Source: Leuctra nigra (Eukaryota; Arthropoda; Insecta; Plecoptera; Leuctridae). From it: DNA of 64,000 bases. Numbering within the stretch: the stretch's first letter is position 1; the number at the start of each line of letters is the position of its first letter. The notes under the pieces are model-generated. The model saw only the letters and a program-made list of their open reading frames with translations, had not been told where the DNA came from and did not search any database. Location: positions 46,865,494 to 46,929,493 of the forward strand of contig OW203763.1 of NCBI GenBank assembly GCA_934045905.1, given 5' to 3'. Shown here one piece after another: positions 22,441 to 63,584 of this stretch. The translations under genes and the position numbers were made by a program.

Positions 22441-24055
22441 CATATAATATTATTAATCAATATTGTATTTCGAAAAAATCAATAAATCGATCAGTGTACA
22501 CTGGCGGCATTAAGTTGTTTGTACTCTATCTCTCTCTGCTCCATATAAACATGTTTACCTACGATAAGGGTCAGAGAGAGGCAGAGTGCAACGATTATAT
22601 TGCCGCCACATATTGCATATTGCTTTTATCTTCCATCTAGATACTATTTATGTTAGTATCTTCCATCTTTTTTCTCAAAAAAGATAGAAGATACCTTTTT
22701 CCTATATTTGATTATTTTCTATTTTTAAAATGGAAAATCCCTCTTGGAAAATCCCAATCCCTCTTTGATTTCAGTGTATAAGGTAAATATTATCTAAAGT
22801 CCATTATTTATTACTTAAATGTAATGCAATAAATGTGATCACAAGACAGGAAATGCAGGATAAGATGCTTGACTTCTAAAACAAGTAACTTACAAAACCA
22901 GACCCTTCGGTTTCCGGTTTCATTCGATCATAAAATCGTTGAAAATTATTGTCAAATAGATAGTTGCAGTTTTTGGCGATTGATCGTATTCGTAACAAAC
23001 CACTTATTATTTGCCCCCATTCAGCGGTTATATATCTATACTATTCTGTTCAAGAAATTATTTAATTTATAATTTTTATGTTGAGCAAATCATATAATAA
23101 TTACAGTTGGCATTGATTTTCTATAATTTTGCTCATTCAAAATCTACGATTAATTAATAAAAAACATCAAAGTATCTTTGTTCTTGTATCTTATCTTTCA
23201 TAAATATGAACTATCTTTTATCTTCTTTCTTTTCTCATTTTCTAAAACATCTTTTTTCTTGTATCTTAAATACTGAAGTTGAGACTATCTTGTATCTTCC
23301 ATCTAGATACTTTTTTCAAGTATCTTTGCCCATCTCTGAAGGTATACCTATACCTATAGAACATCCAGAGAGCCTTATTGACTATTTTAAATTCTACATT
23401 CTCCACTCCTTAGGTAAATCATGGTCATGCCAAAATATAGTATAAATTCTTCAATATATTATACAATTTGAATAGAAATAAAAACAAAAAAAAAGCTTTT
23501 TTCCGAAAAAAAGGCCCACAACACTGAGGTGTTCTCTTGTTGGAAACATTTGTGAAACAATTCAGATGGAAGGAATGGAATTAGAATGTCTCGATCATTT
23601 TTCATGACTCATTGCCATCATTTATTTAATCAACTTGGGTAAATCGGTAATTAGCCTAACAAACGCCTATGTATATATTACAATAAAGCATGATAAACAT
23701 TAAATAAGCTGTCTATATAGTTACATTTTTTTTCTTAAAAAATACTCCAATGGTGACCAAACAACATTATTCTGTAATTAAAACTACCCCCCTCCCCCCG
23801 CCCACCTAATAATAATCACTAGATTGTGAATTGATTGATTGTTCTTAGCAATTTGCTTATTGAATGAGAAGTATCATGATGTATCAGCATAAGTATCATC
23901 AAAAAACCTCTGAATACTATTGATATTCAGCTATCTTCGTAGATCTTCAACAGAGTTGGTTCTTGTTGGATTCGTTGTGAGTAGCTTATGTTGTAGCTCT
24001 GGATTTAATGGATATGATAGAATTGGGTGACTATTGCGAATGATTTCAAATGGTT
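22441..24055. other. intergenic region between the two convergent genes
   Basis: AT-rich, no gene seen. A reverse-strand AATAAA (plus-strand TTTATT near 23,619) is a possible poly(A) signal for the transporter. Short repeats of ATCTTCCATCTAGATACT occur near 22.63 and 23.29 kb. Confidence 0.4.
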
Positions 24056-53347
<29,292 letters not shown>

Positions 53348-53932
53348 CGTTTTCTTCCAAGCCCAGGTGTAGCCGTTTTTATCTTAAATCCAACCACCAC
53401 CGTCAGTTCATAACGGGTGGAGCGAGTTGGCTGTAACATAAAATAGGATCAACACCATTTCATTTCTTTCATGAATTATATTTGATGCTTGAGACTCCCT
53501 TCAGCCACGCTTGTTTGGGACAATGGGAGATAACTTGTGAGATGTCACCGTTGTGTTCCAGAATCAACAGCAGAATGGTGGTATTATGTCAGATGGAGTG
53601 AGCGAAAGAACTGAAGCTGTGGGACATTTCATGAAAACTAAATATACATATCGTACTATCGAACACAAAGACAGTTACAGGGGAAGAACGAGTCATCTGG
53701 TGGGGGTTTTAGGATATTATATTTAAACATGCATAAGCATAGGACTTTCATTTTCAGACGCGTTTATGTCGACTTCGTTCTTCCCCGGTGCCCTTCATGT
53801 TTTAAAATATATTGTTAAAATTGTGAAAGTTAAATAAATAGCTACAAAACAAAACAAATTAATTATTCTTTGGAATTCATTGACAATTTTTTTCTTCAAA
53901 TTTTCGACTCCCATATGTTATGAACAGTTATA
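53348..53932 (-). other. upstream of the first transporter coding exon
   Basis: Contains the 5' UTR part of this exon; an acceptor is possible within 53,376-53,400. A small inverted pair, ACAGGGGAAGAACGA / TCGTTCTTCCCCGGT, lies at about 53,676-53,791, probably a MITE. Confidence 0.4.
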
Positions 53933-55736
53933 TCCCCATAAAAAACACTCCGTGTAAAAATACCAGCCAAGTCTCTTCAACTTAAAAAATAATGAAATCT
54001 TACAATTCTGCACTGAAAAGTAGTGATATCAAAAAATTAGCCAAGTCAAATCTTTATTTGAAAATCAAAAAATACTTGTCGCATCGTGTACATAAATAGC
54101 TTGGAAGTATAGGCCAATCATAAATTATCCATGAAATATACATATACATAGTATACCTATAATGCCTTAAAAAAACGATGCGCCAAGTATTTTTTGATTT
54201 TCAAATAATGATTTGAATTGGCTAATTTTTTGATATCACTACTTTTCAGTGCAGAATTTTAAGATTTCATTATTTTTTTTTTAAGTTGAAGAGACTTGGC
54301 TGGTATTTTTACACGGAGTGTTTTTTATGGGGATATCACTCCTTTTTTTAGTTTATTCTTACAACTTGTGACAACCGAATGAACAATTACTAAATCCTTT
54401 AAAAAAAAATACCCTTTACAATTTGGTTATTCTCATGAAAAAAACAAAGGTTTCATTCCAATCGGTCAACCCAGTTCGGAGATATGGCAACACTTCGGTT
54501 TTCAAAATGGCCGCTGAACTTTCTGCACTGCCACATAGAATTTATAACTATGAATTATGTGTATCATGTTAAGCTTTCTGAATATGTATTTATTGTATAG
54601 GAGGGGATTATAATGATTTATACATTTGAATGACGTCATTTCCGGCCTCATAAATAGGAAAATTCTAGTTTGACTGTTCATATTCCATAGAGATGGCCTT
54701 CCGAATCGTTTGGCACTAGTTTCATACCGATCTGTCAACCAGTTTTCGAGATATTACGTTTCTTCCGGTTTCAAAATGGCTGCTGAAATCACTGACCTCT
54801 TGAATTATAATTTAAACATGATTACATTTTATTTAAAGCAGTCTCAAATAGTATATTTATTGCATCAAAATGTACATTTGTGAGATTTTTAAAATGTGTG
54901 ACGTCATTTCCGGTTTCAGTATGGGAAACTGCAAATATTATTGATGATAATACATAAAGTTTACCGTCTAAATTGTTTAGCGCTGGTTTCTTTCAAATCT
55001 ATTAAGACGTTATTAAGATATGATGTCATTTCTGGTTTAAAAATGGCGGCTTCCGGTTGGTTTTATATCAAGTCAAATGAGATATCAAAAGAACATACGT
55101 TTCATAAATATCAAATAATTGGATCAAATTTGTTGCCGAAATGCCAATCGATGAATTAAATTTCATGACGTCATTTCCGGTTTCGTTAACATAAATTTTA
55201 GTCTGTTGCTATTGATAATCCATAAAGATGACCGTCCGAATCGTTTGGCGCTATTTTCGTTCCAATCGGTCCAGCTGTTGTTGAGATATGACGTCACTTC
55301 CGGTTTCAAAATGGCGGCACAAAAAATTCATGGGGTGAAGGTTAAATCAGACGCCAAAAGTGCACACGTGGTAAAAATGTGAGATCAATCGGTTCAGCCG
55401 TTTAGGCTGTGGCCTGTTTACCGGATTTGAATTCCAGGAGACTACTACTAAGATTATTATTATTATTATTATGAAAACCGCCCTAAAACACTGTTTTCAC
55501 GGCCCTCTAGCGTGCAAAGGGCGTAACCTATTGTTCCCAAATTTGGTATATGTTGTAGGGTGGGCCATAGCTCGAAATTAAGATATATCGCAACAATGTG
55601 AGATTTCCCAGTTTTAAGATCCAGTAGGCCGAAAATGCCACTTTGATGCTTACAGTAAAAGTGGGTTTGCTCCAGCCTTGATATGAGAGTGTGCGCGCCG
55701 TACGACTTGGCTGGCGTGGAGCGACCGCTCTACTAG
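53933..55736 (+). mobile_element. Helitron-like element X2, 1.80 kb, upstream of transporter exon 1
   Basis: Same organisation as X1 on the plus strand. Start TCCCCATAAAAAACACTCCG after A, foldback head to about 54,335, four modules of about 268 bases (GCGGC/GGCTGC marks near 54,505, 54,775, 55,045 and 55,312), then (ATT)n, then the tail beginning GAAAACCGCCC. It ends GTGGAGCG-AC-CGCTCTAC and TAG. Lies 0.6 kb upstream of the first coding exon. Non-autonomous. Confidence 0.6.
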
Positions 55737-58465
55737 ATTTTGTATAAAAGTCAAACTTTGGAAACAACTCTGGTCAACAATAAACGATCAGCTTCCACAT
55801 CATCTTCAACGGTGGTTTAGACGCACCGCTTCGACTCGTTTCGATAAAATTTCCTACAAATGCATGAAGTGCCTCAATAATGGGTCTTACCAATTATTGG
55901 TGACATTTAAAGTGTATTGTTGCATTTTGTACATACAGCTGCCATTTAAGTAATATTCATTCAAATATTGAAAACCCCCAGAAACATGATAATACGGTTG
56001 GACAGATTGATTTTAAATTTTCACAAAATAAAACAAGATTACGTAAATCTGCGTCTCCACAGTGCTTCAAAAAATAAACATATTTTTTTGTTGCAAAGTG
56101 AATAGGATACAATTCACACATTGGATTAATTCATTGGGATTTTGGATCCACTGCTACAAAATAGCTAAACAGAAACTAAAAAAAGATCGTGACCTCGCAG
56201 TTGTTTCTATGAGCTATCAAATATTATCTCGGTTTGATGGAAATATTTATACAATTCGCATTTATTTTCGAATTGTAATGGACATTATTCGCTGTCTATT
56301 GATAGTGATATTGATTCCATTTGGGTTCGAATGTGTCCACGAATCACGATGCTAGACCCCGACCAATCATGAGCAGGCTGGACTAGGCCATGGTATTGAA
56401 CAATCACAAACACTTTATTTATTTATTTCGTATGGGGAAAAAGACAACATTTTTTGATTTTCACAAAATCACATAATCACAAAATCACAAAATCACAAAC
56501 ACTGACTTTATTGCAACATTTATTTACGAGCCTAAGCGAGACTTGAAGAATCCTCCAAATATTGTGATGTTTTCTTTCCACCATTTTAGGCAAGCAACGG
56601 TTTAAAAGGGTCCAAGGGAATCAGTCATGTGTTATCCCTCGAAAGAACGAAGTGAGGAGCGAACAGCGATTAGGTATGATTATTAAGTTAGAGGATGGAG
56701 AGAATGACAAGAAAGAAGATCAACAGAAAATCAGGCCCATGGAGGTTCCATAACATAAGTCTTAATCTATAGCCTGTTAAGAAACTACTTAAGAATGACT
56801 TAGGTTATGTCTGATTAGTCCCAGGTATAATGTTTTGCGTGTTAAACTATCCTCTGATCCAAAATGTTGTAACTACTAACTAGGTTCTGTTTGAATAAAA
56901 ATATGATTTAAGGAGTTTATAACAAATTATATTAGGTAATTAATATTAATCATAAGCGTCTAAAAAAATCCGTAAACTTCGGCCAAAGAATAATTGGCAA
57001 TACCGTATGTTAGAATGACTATACGAGTAATGACTGAATATGCATGTACACTCTGCACAACAAAAATTGATCAGTGAACAAATTTGATTGACTGCTAGTC
57101 ATGTTCCATAAGAGGGCGCTCTTGTTGCGCCCTACACTGGCCTCCTGCTTGCAGGTTAATTACAATAAATAATAATAATAATACCAATTACAACTTGTTA
57201 TAATCATTGAAATGTGAGGTCACCTACTAGAGTGAGACAAAGAGATCGCTGAGACTCACTTGTGAACTAACATTTTAAGTTAATAAGATTTATTGAACGA
57301 TCAAATTATAGTTGTGCCAAGTGCACATATTTTATAAACTATAAAAACGAGATTTCCATTATTTTTAATTGTTAACATTAGAACAATAATAACACTAGGA
57401 AAACGCTCATTGTAACGCGTTGATGAGCGAGCACGGACACGCGCAACACCTCGAACCGAAATTATGTCTATCGAAAATATCATTAAAAGCCAATAATTCT
57501 TGAAATTCGTCAGACTTGTAGGTAAAAAAATCTCCAATTATTCCTAAAGTACTAGTCCCAATAACCATGCAAAGTTTTAGGTTGATCGATTGAACCTTTA
57601 TGATTAAAATGTTTCTTGTTAATATTAAAAAACCATATCATCTATTTAAAAAAAATATACCTGGGACCACTCATATGATATAAGTGTGTGTACTTACACA
57701 ATATTAGACGATCTTTTGAACGGTCATATCAGTTTCATACGTTTGAAAGTTTCTGCTCTAACTACCTTGGAACTATAAAGAGTCGAAGTAGCCGTGATCA
57801 ACATTATCGAGAAATTTGACAGCCAACACGCAAAATGTCCGTAAAATGTCAATAACTTTAGGATTTAAACACAGATAAGTCTGAAAATTGTCAAAAATAC
57901 AGATAATGTTGGTCCCAATGACTATGCAAAGTTTTAAGTTGATCAGTCATACGGTTCTAGTTTAAATTTCAAAAATCATATGAAAGAATTTTTTACATTT
58001 TAACCAATGGGAGGATTTGGCTGAAACTTTGTATGATTGGGTACAATGTTGGTCGTAATGACTTGTCAAAATTTCAAATTGCTCGGAACAAACCAATCAA
58101 AAGATATATTTTTTTAAATTTGAACCAATCACATGATCCCGTTCAAAAACGATCCCAGGGACCGCATAGATTACGTTAGTATATGTGCAAAATTTCAGAT
58201 CGATTGGTTGTGCCGTTTGACCTGGGCTGTGAACACAAAAAAAAAAAAAAAAAACACACAGAGAAAGTGCCATAAGAGTACAGTGGTGACGCTCGCTACG
58301 CTCGCTCAATAAAGGATTTTGTGTACATAGGTGCACTGATAAACTAGAATCTGCAGTCGAATTTTGAATGAAATCATTGAAGTTTGAACGATTTGAACCA
58401 TTCGCCTTTTCTTCATGAACAGAACGAGCTGTCCTGGAAACCTGCAGTGTGAAAAGTGTGGCGTC
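55737..58465. other. upstream repeats, no gene
   Basis: AT-rich. 57,400-58,330 looks like one interspersed repeat: it starts near hairpin CGCTCAT...ATGAGCG and ends GCTCGCTACGCTCGCTCAATA, with an A-run near 58,240. Small fragments of it occur at 41.4 and 49.6 kb. No coding frame of note. Confidence 0.4.
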
Positions 58466-58556
58466 AAAAGCTAACTAGTAATTCGCAAAAGTAAAGTAAG
58501 CAAAGTAAAGCTAACTAGTAATTCGCAAAAGTAAAGTAAGCAAAGTAAAGCGTGAC
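58466..58556. repeat. short direct repeat, unit about 41 bp
   Basis: AAAGCTAACTAGTAATTCGC, AAAAGTAAAGTAAGCAAAGT occurs twice in succession, with a third partial start. Confidence 0.8.
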
Positions 58557-58711
58557 TAGTTATTCCCATTATTCGGCGCCCCCTCAGAAGGACGTAGTAC
58601 CCGTAGAGACTGATAACAGGTGGAGGGAGGTCGTCACACAAGAGGGCAACCATCCTAGCACAAGCAGCAACAAAGACCATCCATCCAAGACCTGACCGCA
58701 CTCGATGTGGC

Positions 58712-59686
58712 GATCTGACGAGAACCGAGGTATCCAATACACCAAATGTTGCCTTACCTCGGTGATCTGACGAGAACCGAGGTATCCAATACACCAGCTG
58801 TTGCCTTACCTCGGTGATCTGACGAGAATCGAGGTATCCAATACACCAGATGTTGCTTTACCTCGGTGATCTGACGAGAACCGAGGTATCCAATACACCA
58901 GCTGTTGCCTTACCTCGGTGATCTGATGAGAACCAGGTATCCAATACACCAGCTGTTGCTTTACCTCGGTAATCTGACGAGAACCGAGGTATCCAATACA
59001 CCCGATGTTGCTTTACCTCGGTGATCTGACGAGAACCGAGGTATCCAATACACCCGATGTTGCCTTACCTCGGTGATCTGACGAGAACCGAGGTATCCAA
59101 TACACCAGCTGTTGCCTTACCTCGGTGATCTGATGAGAACCGAGGTATCCAATACACCCGATGTTGCTTTACCTCGGTGATCTGACGAGAACCGAGGTAT
59201 CCAATACACCCGATGTTGCCTTACCTCGGTGATCTGACGAGAACCGAGGTATCCAATACACCAGCTGTTGCCTTACCTCGGTGATCTGACGAGAATCGAG
59301 GTATCCAATACACCAGCTGTTGCCTTACCTCGGTGATCTGATGAGAACCGAGGTATCCAATACACCCGATGCTGCCTTACCTCGGTGATCTGACGAGAAC
59401 CGAGGTATCCAATACACCAGCTGTTGCCTTACCTCGGTGATCTGATGAGAACCGAGGTATCCAATACACCCGATGTTGCTTTACCTCGGTGATCTGAAGA
59501 GAACCGAGGTATCCAATACACCCGATGTTGCTTTACCTCGGTGATCTGACGAGAACCGAGGTATCCAATACACCAGCTGTTGCCTTACCTCGGTGATCTG
59601 ACGAGAACCGAGGTATCCAATACACCAGCTGTTGCCTTACCTCGGTGATCTGACGAGAACCGAGGTATCCAATACACCAGCTGTGT
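58712..59686. repeat. 52-bp satellite, about 19 units, with built-in hairpin
   Basis: Unit GATCTGACGAGAACCGAGGT, ATCCAATACACCAGCTGTTG, CCTTACCTCGGT. Spacing is 52 bases (58,712, 58,764 ... 59,647), with one single-base deletion near 58,935. Each unit boundary carries TACCTCGGT ... ACCGAGGTA, a perfect 9-bp inverted repeat with a 12-base loop. The spacer segment alternates between CAGCTGTTGCC and CCGATGTTGCT types. Confidence 0.95.
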
Positions 59687-59699
59687 CGTTGAGCTTTGA

Positions 59700-60560
59700 T
59701 AGCTTAACTTGAGCTTTGAAGATAGAAATTTATATAAATGCTCGATGTCGCTTAAGCTTAAAAGCTTCCTTCTTTTGTTCACTAAGCTCCTGCTAGCAAT
59801 TCCTTTTACACAAAATATATAAATGACGAGGGGGGGGGGAGAAAGAATCTCCTTTATAATCTCTTCGTTCTAAACAAAATTCTTCTGTGATCGATATAAA
59901 CATATCCATTATTTTCAATGGTGTGTTTGGATAATATTTAGTAGACAATTATTACAGAAAACGGCAATGTAAATGTTAAATATTCGCGTTACTATGCTGA
60001 TGTCACAAAGGCCAAGTAGTAGCCGTTTATCCTACGATAGGTTAGGTTCTTAGGTTAGGTTAGGTCCTCTTTGTTAGGTTCTTTGATATTACTTTATGCA
60101 TGGCTAAATGATATCATTGGAATGTATAACAATCATGATTACTTGCTCTCATTTCACTTTTTAGAAACAATTGAATTATGACTATTTATTAATTTTTAAC
60201 GATAATAAATAAAATCTGCTCGTTTTGTCCTGAAAAGGGCCTGCACTACACGTCCTCGACAACTATCCCGACTAATGGTCCTATTCAGGGCAAACATCTT
60301 ATTAACGTTCCGTAAGTGACTAATAAACTACCATAGATAAAACGCTTTTATAGAACAGTTCGGGCATGAATATGTTTTCCGAACGTGCTCATCAACATTT
60401 CACATCCCTGCGTTTTCTTCTTGTTGGTGAATATTAACGACGCACTTGTCTTCGATGAGATTTATTCGGAAAAGTGGTTTTGGATAAAGCTCATAAGTCA
60501 TAACGCAGTTTTCAACACGAGACGTAAAGAATCACTACACTCCATGATCACACTCGTCCG
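59700..60560. other. no gene seen
   Basis: AT-rich. A poly-G run near 59,829 and a short TTAGG/TTAGGTT cluster at 60,041-60,066 (insect telomere-type word, interstitial). Confidence 0.4.
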
Positions 60561-60567
60561 TGCCTGG

Positions 60568-60623
60568 CCTCGATCCTCGATCCTCGATCCTCGATCCTCG
60601 ATCCTCGATCCTCGATCCTCGAT
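60568..60623. repeat. CCTCGAT heptamer, 8 perfect copies
   Basis: Exactly 56 bases, bounded by GG on the left and CCCGGG on the right. Confidence 0.95.
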
Positions 60624-60629
60624 CCCGGG

Positions 60630-61498
60630 CTCTTCCCACGACATCCTGGCTCTGTGTTGTGTGTTGTTGAAGCGAGGGTGAGTAACGAGGAGCGTCCGGT
60701 CTGGCAAAACCTCTCAACTCCCCCAACAACGACGAGAGAAAACTGCATCGCAAATCATTCCAGAATAGCACTCCAGAATTGCACTGATCCAAACATTTCC
60801 TTGTTACTTTGCCAAAATCTCCAATATAATTAGGTTTATATTCAATGAGTAATCTAATTTTGCATATGCCGCTTTAAATCGACTGCATTTCACATTAGTC
60901 GCTTAAGTTTGATTATATGAAATTATTCTGAGTAATACTTTACATCACATTTCGTAATGTGTATAACAACGACCATGTTAAAAGGCTGAAGAATATTGAC
61001 GCACATTATATCAATTAGAGTGTTCCCTTTAAGTAAATTTCGTAATACGATATCGTAACAATGGAGTGACAATAGTTGACCCCAGAGAAGTTAATAAAAT
61101 TAAACTATTAAAATAGAATGGAGTGTTTATTTAATAATATGTTCTTAATTTATCCGCTAGAATAGTGTCAATCACAACTCATTAATCGAATTGAATTTTA
61201 GTAAAAAGGGTAATTATCATTCGTTCCAATAATCTTCTTTTATTTTAGTTTTACTTTACTTTATCAAAACGAATACATTCTTAAAATGATCTTAAAATAC
61301 TGTAGAAATATTAACCCCGATGACATTTCCTAACTTCCATCAAAACAATTAAATTGCATTACGAACCTTGAAATCGAATTGAGTAATTTCATTTATTTCC
61401 CAGTATAAACTAAACTAAACCCAAACAAGTAAAACTCCCAATAACTCCAAGCCAATGTACGATAAGACGTTGTGTTCCAATAACAATGTCGAACTCAC
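60630..61498. other. no gene seen
   Basis: AT-rich sequence between the CCTCGAT array and the candidate transporter 5' exon. Likewise 61,600-62,340 shows nothing recognisable. Confidence 0.4.
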
Positions 61499-61594
61499 AT
61501 GGTAAAGTTGGTGCGTCCACTATGTCTGTTGTATGTTCTTCAAATCCCTCGCATGGCACCGGTGTGTGAAGCCGAACTGAACTGAACTGACTGA
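61499..61594 (-). promoter_or_regulatory. candidate transporter 5' UTR exon and initiator cluster
   Basis: On the minus strand a run of TCAGT words (within 61,576-61,594), the insect initiator consensus, is followed by non-repetitive sequence. A strong donor, ACCAT|GTGAGTT, ends at 61,499. It lies 8 kb upstream of the first coding exon in the right orientation. Purely positional inference; an unrelated transcript is possible. Confidence 0.35.
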
Positions 61595-62346
61595 TCAAGT
61601 GAGCACGCCACACACAACTGCCAACTGCCTCCAACCCACTGAAGCCGCGAGCTCAGCGGCAGGGGTATCTACTCGCTACTGGCAATCCGACTTGATGAAG
61701 GAAGCTCATAAATCATATTGGGAATAGATTCCATCCCAGTATACCCCTGGTGCTATACCCCTAGACAGCTTGCTGGATTGCGCAATGAAGGCGTATACCT
61801 ACACAAGAATAAGGTACAGTACTTAGGGAAAAAATCAAGTTTTAAAGCAAATTAAGCGTGTGGCTGAAAAAACAAATAATAGCTGTAATGATCATTTAAA
61901 TAATAGCTCCTAATAATGGTATTGTTTTAATTATTAAATTAACTGTGTTTTTATAATTTTGCTTAAATATAAAAAAATCTCCGTTTAATTTAATTTTAAC
62001 GTTTGATTAGCATGCGAGTAGAGATTTAGATAGTGAATGTGTAGATAATTTGAATTTTGTATCATATTATTGACAAGAATTGTGAAGTGCTATCTTGATA
62101 ATTTTCAATATAATTCATGCACATTGGTAACTTTTAGTTGTCAAAAATACCGATGATCTGTGATAACATGGCTGACCTTCTTTCTATCACATGGATGCAA
62201 TTTGTAATAACATCATAATGCTAATTAATTCGATTCCAACTCATCTTAGAAAAGAATAATAATCTGTATACTAATCTAAGCCGTCTATATTTCAATGTAT
62301 CATGTTTTTATAGTTTTTACAAATTTATTTTTAAAAATCCAACTTA

Positions 62347-62500
62347 AGCTAGGTCCACATAGCCGTTTTTCCGTTTTGCGTTTTCCGTTTTTTTCTCTTG
62401 ACCAATCACAAGTCTCCCTTGAGCGGTTTCTGGACTTGTGATTGGTCGGTAAGTAAAACGGAAAACGGAAAACGCAAAAACGGTCTATGTGGACCCGGCT
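62347..62500. mobile_element. PIF/Harbinger-like MITE, 154 bp, TTA target
   Basis: Ends AGCTAGGTCCACATAG and, inverted, AGCCGGGTCCACATAG, flanked by TTA on both sides (62344-62346, 62501-62503). The interior is CCGTTTT/AAAACGG-rich with a CCAATCACAAG pair. Superfamily inferred from the 3-bp TTA duplication. Confidence 0.65.
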
Positions 62501-62511
62501 TTAGACGTTTT

Positions 62512-63408
62512 GCATGTAGCATGTGGAATGTAGCACGTAGCTTGTGGAACGTAACACGTAACATGTAGCACGTAGCACGTTGCATGTAACACGTAGCACG
62601 TAGCACGTAGCACGTAGCACGTAGCACGTATCATGTGGAACGTAGCACGTAGCACGTAGCATGTAGCTTGTAGCACGTAGCATGTAGCTTGTAGCACGTA
62701 GCATGTACCCCGTAGCAAGTAGCACGTAGCACGTAGCACGTAGCACGTAGCACGTAGCACTTAGCACTTAGCACGTAGCACGTAGCATGTGGAACGTAGC
62801 ACGTAGCACGTAGCACGTAGAACGTAGCACGTAGCACGTAGCACGTAGCACGTAGCACGTAGAACGTAGCACGTAGCACGTAGCACGAAGCACGTAGCAC
62901 GTAGCACGTAGCACGTAGCACGTAGAACGTAGCACGTAGCACGTAGCACGTAGCACGTAGCACGTAGAACGTAGCACGTAGCACGTAGAACGTAGCACGT
63001 AGCACGTAGCACGTAGCACGTAGCACGTAGCACGTATCACGTATCACGTAGCACGTATCACGTAGCACGTAGCACGTAGCACGTATCACGTAGCACGTAT
63101 CACGTATCACGTATCACGTAGCACGTAGCACGTAGCACGTAGCACGTAGCACGTATCATGTGGAACGTAGCACGTAGCACGTAGCATGTAGCTTGTAGCA
63201 CGTAGCATGTAGCTTGTAGCACGTAGCATGTACCCCGTAGCACGTAGCACGTAGCACGTAGCACGTAGCACGTAGCACGTAGTACGTAGCACGTAGCACT
63301 TAGCACTTAGCACGTAGCACGTAGCATGTGGAACGTAGCACGTAGCACGTAGCACGTAGAACGTAGCACGTAGCACGTAGCACGTAGCTCGTAGCATGTA
63401 GCTATCAA
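62512..63408. repeat. GTAGCAC heptamer satellite, about 0.9 kb
   Basis: About 125 heptamers, mostly CACGTAG, with scattered variants (AACGTAG, CATGTAG, CTTGTAG, TCACGTA). A block with TCATGTGGAACG and ATGTACCCCGTAGC occurs at 62,631 and again at 63,156, 525 bases (75 heptamers) later. That shows a larger duplication inside the array. Open frames through it (LRATCYV repeats) are by-products of 7-base periodicity. Confidence 0.95.
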
Positions 63409-63584
63409 ATCCATTTTACTTGAACATCAATTTTACAGTACATAATAATTTCATGACCACGTTTTCTTAAATGTAGCAACTGCTGACAATGCAAATGTCA
63501 GCAATGACATTTGTATTGTAATGCTTTTTTACCATTTTTATAGTAGTTATTTGAATTATTATGCATTATTTATATTTTACTTGA

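Noticed and set aside
62406..63397. Cys-rich LRATCYV repeat frames as proteins
   Set aside because: A 7-base repeat yields the same peptide in all three frames. It is an artefact of periodicity.
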